From Hyphomicrobiales bacterium (GTDB lineage: Bacteria > Pseudomonadota > Alphaproteobacteria > Rhizobiales > Xanthobacteraceae): DNA of 5,037 bases. The stretch is taken from the NCBI GenBank assembly GCA_026400425.1, contig JAPLPC010000283.1, positions 1,507 to 6,543 on the forward strand, in the 5' to 3' direction. A program made the translations under genes and the position numbers. Positions 1-5,037 of the stretch are shown here, one piece after another; the first letter of the stretch is position 1, and each line of letters starts with the position of its first letter. Under the pieces are notes generated by a model. It was not told where the DNA came from and searched no databases. It saw nothing but the letters and a program-made list of their open reading frames with translations.

Positions 1-43
1 CCGGCAGGGCCAAAACGAGCGGCACCACACGGTCCAGCTTCTT

Positions 44-65
44 AATGTGCTTATAATAGCACATT
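44..65. repeat. 22-base palindrome covering the -10 of the left-edge promoter
   Basis: Perfect 8-base arms AATGTGCT and AGCACATT flank the 6-base centre TATAAT (plus strand). The minus-strand -10 lies inside it, so a dimeric regulator bound here would block RNA polymerase; alternatively it forms a hairpin in DNA, or in any transcript that reads through from fdxA. The symmetry is seen directly; the operator role is inferred. Confidence 0.55.
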
Positions 66-80
66 TCCCGCAAAAATCAA
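53..80 (-). promoter_or_regulatory. Strong-looking extended -10 promoter firing out of the left edge
   Basis: On the minus strand TTGATT (75-80) is followed after 16 bases by TATTAT (53-58), preceded by TGC, giving an extended -10 (TGnTATTAT; five of six in the core). Transcription would start near position 46 and run out of the window. It is the best sigma-70-type promoter in the window and sits 113 bases past the fdxA stop, so the next gene, possibly carD by alphaproteobacterial precedent, probably has its own promoter. Confidence 0.5.
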
Positions 81-86
81 TGATTT
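74..86. repeat. 13-base palindrome over the -35 of the left-edge promoter
   Basis: AAATCA, centre T, TGATTT on the minus strand is a perfect inverted repeat that contains the proposed -35 (75-80). It is short and AT-rich, so chance is possible, but together with the palindrome over the -10 it makes both promoter elements symmetrical. It does not fit the FNR/FixK spacing TTGAT-N4-ATCAA. Confidence 0.35.
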
Positions 87-96
87 ATGCCCTCTC

Positions 97-118
97 GCAG
101 CCGGCCTGCGGCCACTGC
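97..118 (-). terminator. GC-rich imperfect hairpin downstream of fdxA
   Basis: On the minus strand GCAG-T-GGCC, loop GCA, GGCC-GG-CTGC can fold into two 4-pair stems with a small internal loop, starting 75 bases after the fdxA stop. No T run follows directly; a TTTTT comes about 20 bases later. It may mark the end of the fdxA transcript, perhaps with Rho, but is not a canonical intrinsic terminator. Confidence 0.25.
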
Positions 119-192
119 AAGGTCATATTCAACGTCAGGGTAAATTTCAGGTCGCGACGGTCTGCAGATGTTGGCAGATGGTAGTGTGCGTC

Positions 193-531
193 TTAATCAC
201 CTTTTCCGGGCGCGGCCGAGAAGAACTTTTCGAACTTCCCATCCTGTCCGTCAAATTCCTTGGCTTCCGGCAGCTCCGGAATTTTCTGGGTGATGTTCGG
301 CCATTTTTTGGCATGTTCCAAATTGACCTGGAGCCATTTTTCCATCCCACCTTCGGTGTCAGGCTTGATGGCATCGGCCGGGCATTCAGGTTCACACACC
401 CCACAGTCGATGCATTCGTCGGGGTGGATGACGAGCATGTTCTCGCCCTCGTAGAAGCAATCTACGGGGCACACCTCGACGCAGTCGGTGTACTTGCATT
501 TGATGCAGTTGTCGGTGACGACGTAAGTCAT
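193..531 (-). CDS. fdxA: 7Fe ferredoxin FdxA ([3Fe-4S][4Fe-4S])
   Basis: A soluble cytoplasmic one-electron carrier of 112 residues, close to Azotobacter vinelandii ferredoxin I (107) and Rhodobacter capsulatus ferredoxin II. Opening residues TYVVTDNCIKCKYTDCVEVC are almost identical to ferredoxin I. By that homology Cys9, Cys17 and Cys50 hold the [3Fe-4S] cluster and Cys21, Cys40, Cys43 and Cys46 hold the [4Fe-4S] cluster. Cys12 and Cys25 correspond to the non-ligand cysteines of ferredoxin I. The second half (WLQVNLEHAKKWPNITQ, then a Glu/Asp-rich stretch) matches the C-terminal extension of this class rather than short bacterial 2[4Fe-4S] ferredoxins. The start is the ATG at 531, not the upstream one at 585, because homology begins there and GGAG lies six bases before it. 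In many Alphaproteobacteria this gene is followed by carD; that gene is not visible here. Redox partners cannot be inferred from this window, and no nif or fix genes are nearby. Confidence 0.96.
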   Translation of the reverse strand: MTYVVTDNCIKCKYTDCVEVCPVDCFYEGENMLVIHPDECIDCGVCEPECPADAIKPDTEGGMEKWLQVNLEHAKKWPNITQKIPELPEAKEFDGQDGKFEKFFSAAPGKGD

Positions 532-683
532 CCAAGGCTCCGGAAACGATCGAGATTTGACGGTTGGGTAGCGCACCCACCCCACTGCCGCAAGACATGA
601 GGGCGGGTAAGGCCGGTGCGTTTACGCCATACGAAAGAATTTGCCAAAAACCCGCACCAGCCCGGCATACCCACGCCAGATAA
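532..683. other. 152-base gap between the S4 gene and fdxA
   Basis: No coding sequence is supported here. The gap is long enough to carry a separate promoter for fdxA (candidate at 619-647) and contains the clear fdxA ribosome-binding site GGAG six bases before its ATG. The frame upstream of the fdxA ATG stays open to 585, but those residues do not resemble ferredoxin sequence. Confidence 0.5.
619..647 (-). promoter_or_regulatory. Candidate weak promoter for fdxA
   Basis: TTGGCA at 642-647 and TAAACG at 619-624 on the minus strand are 17 bases apart, in the 152-base gap between the S4 gene and fdxA. The -35 is good, but the -10 matches the consensus at only three of six positions. It would give a leader of roughly 80 bases before fdxA. 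Read-through from the helicase/S4 transcript is an alternative, since I see no strong terminator in the gap; GGTGCG (615-620) and CGCACC (653-658) could pair, but only across a 32-base loop. Confidence 0.25.
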
Positions 684-965
684 TTACGCCGGTGGATGTT
701 GCAAATCCGTATAGAGCACGCGGGCAGCGGTCGCATCCCCGCGGCGCTCGGAAAAACCTTCGACTTTCATCACCCGAACCGCACGGTCCAGGGCGATGGT
801 GATCACATCGCCGAGCTTGATGCCGTGGCCAGGGGACTTCTGCCGCTCGCCATTGACGCGGATCTTTCCGCCCTCGACCAGCGCAGCGGCACTGGTACGG
901 GCTTTGACGACCCGGGCATGCCACAGCCATTTATCGAGACGCTGTCGGTCCAATCGAGCACCCAA
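684..965 (-). CDS. S4-domain RNA-binding protein, Hsp15/HslR-like
   Basis: A small basic protein of 93 residues with an S4 fold for binding structured RNA. The S4 signature runs from RLDKWLWHARVVKARTSAAA (residues 9-28) through VEGGKIRVNG (30-39) to KLGDVITI (50-57). E. coli Hsp15 has the same domain and acts on free 50S ribosomal subunits carrying nascent chains; whether this protein does so is inference. It is shorter than the 133-residue E. coli protein and lacks most of its C-terminal extension, which seems usual in Alphaproteobacteria. No ATG start exists: the frame opens with TTG at 965, and a second TTG at 953 would give a protein beginning M-D-RQRLDKWLW, close to the start I recall for relatives, so the true length may be 89. 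The 17-base gap after the helicase suggests one operon with translational coupling. The domain call is firm; the start is uncertain. Confidence 0.87.
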   Translation of the reverse strand: MGARLDRQRLDKWLWHARVVKARTSAAALVEGGKIRVNGERQKSPGHGIKLGDVITIALDRAVRVMKVEGFSERRGDATAARVLYTDLQHPPA

Positions 966-982
966 ACGCGAGCTTTTAGCGC

Positions 983-3900
983 TTACTCCTTGCTGCCCAG
1001 TTGCTCCTTGAGCGCAGCGAGTTTGGCGAACGGCGAATTCGGATCGATCGCAGCGTTGCGGTCGCGCGGCGACGCGCTTGATGCGAATGGACGCGTGGCA
1101 CCGCCACGATCACGATCGCGGCCACCTTCCCGGCCCTTGTCACCGAACTTGCCTTTGCCGCCACCGAAGCGCTGATCGCGCGGCGGACGTCCGCCGCCCT
1201 TGTCGTTGCGATCGCCACGGGCTTCGCGATTAGGCGCGCCGGCTGCCGGCGCATCGCTGCGCGGCCGGCGGAAATCCTTATTGCCTCGGTCACCGTCACG
1301 GTCCCGACGCCCACCGTTGCGATCCGGACGGTTGCCACGATCACCTTCGGTGGTCGCGCCTTCCGCCGTTGCAGCCGGCGCCGCGCCCTGCGGAGCGTGA
1401 TTGTCGCGACGATGATGATTGCGGTTGCGATCGTGACGCGGCGGACGGCGCTCGTCTGAACGGCCACCCGGACGCCAGACATCGACCATTTCAGGCTCGA
1501 CAGGGGCCGCGGCTTCACCAGCCGGCGCTTCTGCATCGGCAATCGCGGCTTCCGCGGTCACGGGTTCAGAAGTTGCACCCTCGACAGCAGTGGTTTCCTC
1601 CGTCGTCGCCTGAGCAGTTGCCTCAGGGGCCGGCTCACCTGCGACCGGCGATACATCCGGCAACTGCGAGGCCGACGACGATGCAGATTGCTCGCCTGCC
1701 GCCGCCTCTGCGACATCGGGCGCGTCGGTTTGCGCGACGACTTCGGCCGTAGCGGGCTCGGCAGCAGCGGATTCCGTTGCACCAGCATCGCTGGTCGGCT
1801 CAGCCTCAGACGTCGCTTCGACTATCGCGGCATCGGCCTGTGCAGCGTCGGTAACTGGGGCTTCCGCCGGCGCATTTGAGGTGGCGTCCGCCGCCGCATC
1901 AACAGGCGCAGCTTCGATCGGTGTGGTCGCAGCCAGCGGCTTCGGCGGTGTCGGCGGCAATGCCGGCTTCTTCTCCATGCGATATCCGAGCGCACGCAGG
2001 ATGGTCGCAAAATCTTCGCCGGCCGAGCCGGTCAGCGAGGTCATCGCCTGAGTGACCGTGAAGCCGCGCCCGTCATAAGCGCCGACCGGCTTGTCGCCTG
2101 GCGAATTCTCGCGCCACGACAAAGCAGGACGGATCAGATCGGCGAGACGTTCGAGAATGTCGACACGCACAGCGCGCTCGCCGGCATGACGATAGCCGAG
2201 CACGCGATAGGCATCGCGGTTCAGTGCCTTGTCGACCGGGAACGAGGTACGGCCCGAACCAGCGAGATGCTGTGCGCTGGACAGCGCGGACATGTCGACA
2301 TCGTCCTGCTTCAGCGCCCACAGCAGCGCCGCGAGCGAGCGCGCGGCTGGCTTCAGCAGATTCGGGAAATAGATGTGATAGGCGCCAAAACGCACGCCAT
2401 ATTTGCGCAGCACGGCGCGCGACGGCTGATCGAGATCCTTCATCTCGGCGGCGATCTTCTGCCGCTCGAGCACACCGAGCGCTTCGTTGAGCTGGAACGC
2501 GATGCCACGGGCGATGCCGGTGACGTCTTCCGCTTTCGACAGTTCGAACAGTGGCGCCAGTAGTTTTTCGATATGCGTCTTCAAATAGAGGTCGAGGCGA
2601 GCCTGCACGGCATCGCGCGGCGCGCCGGTGAGGCGCTCGTCGGCGATGATGCGCAGGCGCGGATGCAGGACATCATCGGCAGCCACTAGCTTCGCAACGG
2701 CATCGCCGGTCCAGCGCAGCGTGCCGTCGGACGTCAGCACCAGTTGATCGTCGGGCGCATTGGAGAGTTTCTCCGCGCGCGCATCGATCTCTCCGGCCAG
2801 CGCTTTCGACGCCGCGGCCTGCAAGGCCTTCGCATCGGAGCCGGCTTCGGCCGCATCGGGCAAGAATGTAAAACCATCGAGTCGACCGATCGTGTGGCCC
2901 TCGACAACGACTTCGCCCGTCTTACCAATTTCAGTATTCAACATCGTGTTTTCCCGCAAGCGGCGCATCAATACACTGGTACGACGATCAACGAAACGCT
3001 CTGTAAGCCTCTCGTGAAGCGCATCTGACAGTTTATTTTCCAATTCACGAGAGATTCCTTGCCAATGCTCGGCATCTGCGAGCCAATCGGGGCGATTTGC
3101 CACAAAGGTCCAGGTCCGAATCTGCGCGATCCGGCCCGATAACGTGTCGATATCGCCATCGGTGCGGTCGGCTTGCGCGATCTGCGCGCCGAACCAGGCA
3201 TCAGGGATTCGCCCGCGCTTCATCAGAAAATTGAAGATCGTCACCACCAGCTCCGCATGCGCGGCCGGCGCGACGCGGCGATAATCGGGAATCTGGCAGG
3301 CGTCCCACAATTTCTCGACGGCGTCTTTTCCCTGCGCCATCTCGCGCACATCGGGATCGCGGGCGGCGTGGTCTAGCACGCGGAGGTCTTCCGCAATTGG
3401 CGCACGTGTCAGTGAGTCATGACGCGGCGTTTCGGCGAGGGAGACCTGCAATGCGGCAATCGAGCTGAAATCGAGTTTGGAATTGCGCCATTGCAGCACC
3501 TTCACCGGCTCGAAAATGTGATTCTGCAGCTGATTGACCAATTCCGGCTCGAATGGCGCGCAGCGGCCGGTGGTGCCGAACGTGCCGTTGCGCGTCGCGC
3601 GCCCGGCGCGGCCGGCGATTTGCGAGAATTCCGAAGGGGTTAGCCGGCGGAACTGGTAACCGTCATATTTCCGGTCGCTGGCAAAGGCGACGTGGTCGAC
3701 GTCGAGATTGAGGCCCATGCCGACCGCGTCGGTGGCGACGAGATAATCGACCTCGCCGTTCTGAAACATCTCGACTTGGGCATTTCTCGTGCGCGGAGAA
3801 AGACTTCCGAGCACCACGGCGGCGCCGCCGTGCTGGCGTTTGATGAGTTCGGCGATGGCGTAAACTTCGTCGGCGGAAAATGCGACGATGGCGGTTCGGC

Positions 3901-4420
3901 GCGGCTGACGGGTGATTTTGCGGTCACCTGCGAATTCCAGCGTGGATAGCCGCGGACGGGTTACTACATTGATTCCAGGGAGTAATTTCTCGACGATCGG
4001 GCGCATCGTGGCGGCGCCGAGCAGCAGGGTTTCATCGCGGCCGCGGCGATTCAGAATGCGGTCGGTGAACACATGACCGCGTTCGAGGTCGGCGGCGATC
4101 TGGATTTCGTCCACGGCCAGGAACGAAACATCCAGATCTCGTGGCATCGCCTCGACGGTAGATACCCAATATCGTGGTTTGGGCGGTTTGATCTTCTCTT
4201 CGCCGGTGACCAGCGCGACCGCTTCCGGGCCGACGCGGGCCAGAATCTTGTTGTACACCTCGCGGGCCAGCAGACGCAGCGGAAGTCCAATGATTCCAGA
4301 GGAATGCGCCAACATCCGCTCGATGGCGAGATGGGTTTTGCCGGTATTGGTGGGGCCGAGTACGGCAGTGACGCCGGCGCCGGGCGCGCGGCCGGAGCCG
4401 GGCGGATGAGAAAAGGCCAT
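983..4420 (-). CDS. SUV3-like superfamily 2 RNA helicase with long charged disordered tail
   Basis: A predicted ATP-dependent RNA helicase of 1145 residues, related to the mitochondrial SUV3 degradosome helicase; RNA turnover or remodelling in the cytoplasm is inferred from the family. Visible motifs: Walker A GPTNTGKTH (22-30), motif Ia GLPLRLLAREVY (45-56), Walker B DEIQ (104-107), motif III GAATMRP (135-141), motif V YLVATDAVGMGLNL (226-239) and motif VI QIAGRAGR (267-274). The middle part to about 820 is the family's C-terminal region. Residues 821-978 are Ala/Glu/Thr/Pro-rich and acidic, 984-1120 are Arg/Gly/Asp-rich and basic, and the protein closes with SPFAKLAALKEQL (1129-1141). I chose the ATG at 4420. 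An in-frame TTG at 4429 would add three residues and sits 5 bases after a GGA, so it is a real alternative; neither start has a strong Shine-Dalgarno. The helicase stop is 17 bases from the S4 gene, suggesting one transcript. The helicase core looks intact. The family is certain; the physiological substrate is not. Confidence 0.93.
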   Translation of the reverse strand: MAFSHPPGSGRAPGAGVTAVLGPTNTGKTHLAIERMLAHSSGIIGLPLRLLAREVYNKILARVGPEAVALVTGEEKIKPPKPRYWVSTVEAMPRDLDVSFLAVDEIQIAADLERGHVFTDRILNRRGRDETLLLGAATMRPIVEKLLPGINVVTRPRLSTLEFAGDRKITRQPRRTAIVAFSADEVYAIAELIKRQHGGAAVVLGSLSPRTRNAQVEMFQNGEVDYLVATDAVGMGLNLDVDHVAFASDRKYDGYQFRRLTPSEFSQIAGRAGRATRNGTFGTTGRCAPFEPELVNQLQNHIFEPVKVLQWRNSKLDFSSIAALQVSLAETPRHDSLTRAPIAEDLRVLDHAARDPDVREMAQGKDAVEKLWDACQIPDYRRVAPAAHAELVVTIFNFLMKRGRIPDAWFGAQIAQADRTDGDIDTLSGRIAQIRTWTFVANRPDWLADAEHWQGISRELENKLSDALHERLTERFVDRRTSVLMRRLRENTMLNTEIGKTGEVVVEGHTIGRLDGFTFLPDAAEAGSDAKALQAAASKALAGEIDARAEKLSNAPDDQLVLTSDGTLRWTGDAVAKLVAADDVLHPRLRIIADERLTGAPRDAVQARLDLYLKTHIEKLLAPLFELSKAEDVTGIARGIAFQLNEALGVLERQKIAAEMKDLDQPSRAVLRKYGVRFGAYHIYFPNLLKPAARSLAALLWALKQDDVDMSALSSAQHLAGSGRTSFPVDKALNRDAYRVLGYRHAGERAVRVDILERLADLIRPALSWRENSPGDKPVGAYDGRGFTVTQAMTSLTGSAGEDFATILRALGYRMEKKPALPPTPPKPLAATTPIEAAPVDAAADATSNAPAEAPVTDAAQADAAIVEATSEAEPTSDAGATESAAAEPATAEVVAQTDAPDVAEAAAGEQSASSSASQLPDVSPVAGEPAPEATAQATTEETTAVEGATSEPVTAEAAIADAEAPAGEAAAPVEPEMVDVWRPGGRSDERRPPRHDRNRNHHRRDNHAPQGAAPAATAEGATTEGDRGNRPDRNGGRRDRDGDRGNKDFRRPRSDAPAAGAPNREARGDRNDKGGGRPPRDQRFGGGKGKFGDKGREGGRDRDRGGATRPFASSASPRDRNAAIDPNSPFAKLAALKEQLGSKE
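986..991 (-). promoter_or_regulatory. Shine-Dalgarno AAGGAG at the helicase stop, for the S4 gene
   Basis: AAGGAG on the minus strand overlaps the last two sense codons of the helicase and touches its TAA. It is the only strong ribosome-binding sequence near the S4 gene. It is 20 bases from the first in-frame TTG (965), longer than usual, and no ATG, GTG, TTG or CTG lies at normal spacing. Ribosomes finishing the helicase may re-initiate on the downstream gene with its help. Confidence 0.5.
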
Positions 4421-4745
4421 GTTTTTCAAGTATTTCCGTCTGGCCTTCTGTCAAGGCAAGGACTGATCGCCACCGCCACATGCGCCTTACCCCCAAGATG
4501 TCGCGGCGCGGGTCGATTTCTCTCACTAGATCAAGTTTGTGACAGGCCAACAAGCCCTGTGACGTCGGGTCGAAAACACCGGTTACGACGGACTCCGAAT
4601 CGCAAAAGAGTCAACCGGCCCCGCGAATGCCGCAAAACCGCCGCCGCCCGGTCACCATTGAAAACCCAATAAGCCCCTTAACGGGCCTTAAATGCACGTT
4701 TTGGCACCCAATTGACCCGCTGAAAGTACGACAGCGCCCGCGCGC
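4421..4745. other. 325-base intergenic region between the DUF3108 gene and the helicase
   Basis: No convincing gene or RNA is visible on either strand; the short open frames here are of the kind expected by chance in GC-rich DNA. The region holds the imperfect hairpin at 4671-4689, the 5-base inverted repeat GACTC/GAGTC at 4591-4612, and a small repeat cluster around 4538-4563 (TGTGAC twice, with ACAGG/CCTGT between). A TTGACA on the minus strand at 4450-4455 looks like a -35, but it is only 30 bases from the helicase ATG and the matching -10 (TACTTG) is poor. The promoter and leader of the helicase must lie here if it is not transcribed from the DUF3108 gene, but I cannot place them. Confidence 0.6.
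4671..4689 (-). terminator. Imperfect hairpin after the DUF3108 gene, possible weak terminator
   Basis: On the minus strand AAGGCCC, loop GTTAA, GGGGCTT forms a 7-pair stem with one G-G mismatch, starting 57 bases past the DUF3108 stop. It is followed by ATTGGGTTTTC, so the T run is short and displaced by several bases. It may slow or end transcription from the DUF3108 gene but is not a canonical intrinsic terminator. Confidence 0.3.
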
Positions 4746-5037
4746 TCAATTCACCTTCGCCGTCGCCTTGGCCGGTGCGGCCGAGGTCACGAATTCGGTC
4801 GCCTCCAGCATGGCCTGGCCGAGCGGGGTCGGGATCGAGACGCGATATGGCACCAGCACCCGTGTGCCGGCGACGGGCACCATCCAGGCTTCGATGTTGC
4901 GCTGGCCGGCGAGATATTTCAGCGCGGCGCGATCCGGCACATAGCCGGCGATGGGGGTGAAATAGACGGCGCAGACGATGGCCGGGCCGCGATAGCCCTT
5001 CTCGGCCTTGACCTGCTCCATCCGCTTGTAATCGAGC
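4746..5037 (-). CDS. DUF3108 domain-containing protein, C-terminal part (5' end outside window)
   Basis: The reading frame is open to the window edge, so the gene starts upstream on the minus strand; the ATG at 5019-5021 is an internal methionine, because in-frame codons for LDYKR precede it. The visible 96 residues end with TGA at 4746. The segment with KGYRGPAIVC, then FTPIAGY, then PVAGTRVLVPYRVSIPT and a closing EATEFV matches what I remember of the C-terminal part of DUF3108 proteins in Bradyrhizobium-like bacteria. These are usually secreted or periplasmic proteins of about 250 residues with no established function; the signal peptide cannot be seen here. The last residues (SAAPAKATAKVN) are a low-complexity Ala/Lys tail. 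The gene lies upstream of the helicase on the same strand but 325 bases from the helicase ATG, so co-transcription is not obvious. The family call is fairly sure; the role is unknown. Confidence 0.8.
   Translation of the reverse strand, partial: LDYKRMEQVKAEKGYRGPAIVCAVYFTPIAGYVPDRAALKYLAGQRNIEAWMVPVAGTRVLVPYRVSIPTPLGQAMLEATEFVTSAAPAKATAKVN

Noticed and set aside
1..45. Minus-strand frame reading IKKLDRVVPLVLALP into the left edge, resembling the start of a signal peptide with a GTG at 26-28
   Set aside because: Only about 15 codons are visible, there is no ATG and no clear Shine-Dalgarno, and it could equally be untranslated leader. It is too short to call a gene.
164..180. Direct repeat GCAGATG twice, three bases apart, just past the fdxA stop
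   Set aside because: Seven-base repeat, no link to a hairpin, promoter or mobile element; chance is the simplest explanation.
532..585. N-terminal extension of the ferredoxin from an ATG at 585
   Set aside because: Homology to ferredoxin I begins at the ATG at 531, which has GGAG six bases upstream; the extra 18 residues look like translated leader.
615..658. GGTGCG/CGCACC inverted repeat in the S4-fdxA gap as a terminator
   Set aside because: The loop would be 32 bases and no T run follows on the minus strand.
976..2010. Several long Arg-rich open frames on both strands across the helicase tail
   Set aside because: They are shadows created by GC-rich, low-complexity coding sequence; none has a recognisable domain or start signal, and the helicase frame explains the region.
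4032..4553. 173-codon minus-strand open frame overlapping the helicase start
   Set aside because: It reads the Walker A and DEIQ region in a wrong frame and is Arg-rich without any recognisable motif.
1..5037. A hidden novel defence system, mobile element, CRISPR array or structured RNA
   Set aside because: Gene content is housekeeping, strand use is uniform and there are no transposase, integrase, regular repeat or tRNA-like sequences. The unusual parts are the helicase tail and promoter palindromes reported above.

Overview
The window reads as ordinary chromosomal core sequence from an alphaproteobacterium of the order Hyphomicrobiales, most likely the Bradyrhizobium / Rhodopseudomonas / Afipia group (Nitrobacteraceae). 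This rests on high GC, on protein sequences that look familiar from that group (a DUF3108 protein, a SUV3-like helicase with a long charged tail, an S4-domain protein and a 7Fe ferredoxin), and on their order. The exact genus cannot be read from the sequence. All genes lie on the minus strand, so the window is described from right to left.

Right edge (4746-5037): the C-terminal 96 residues of a DUF3108 protein whose start is outside the window. Then comes a 325-base non-coding stretch (4421-4745) with an imperfect hairpin 57 bases past the DUF3108 stop, a repeat cluster further on and no convincing promoter. Next is the dominant gene, a 1145-residue SUV3-like superfamily 2 helicase (983-4420). 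It has an intact ATPase/helicase core followed by a roughly 325-residue disordered tail made of an acidic Ala/Glu/Thr/Pro segment, a basic Arg/Gly/Asp-rich segment and a short hydrophobic C-terminal motif. Only 17 bases after its stop begins a small S4-domain RNA-binding protein (684-965, Hsp15/HslR-like), probably translationally coupled to the helicase. After 152 non-coding bases, which hold a weak candidate promoter, lies fdxA (193-531). It encodes a 112-residue [3Fe-4S][4Fe-4S] ferredoxin with every cluster ligand present.

Left edge (1-192): no complete gene. It holds a GC-rich imperfect hairpin just after fdxA, then a good minus-strand promoter (TTGATT, 16 bases, TGC-TATTAT) whose -10 lies inside a 22-base perfect-armed palindrome and whose -35 lies inside a 13-base palindrome. 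This promoter fires out of the window toward an unseen gene. In many Alphaproteobacteria carD follows fdxA, but nothing here proves it.

Functionally, the helicase and the S4 protein both point to RNA handling (duplex unwinding, ribosome or structured-RNA binding) and are probably co-expressed. The ferredoxin is an electron carrier that may be transcribed separately. I see no mobile element, CRISPR array, tRNA, rRNA or phage gene. The parts least explained by known annotation are the helicase tail and the double-palindrome promoter at the left edge.
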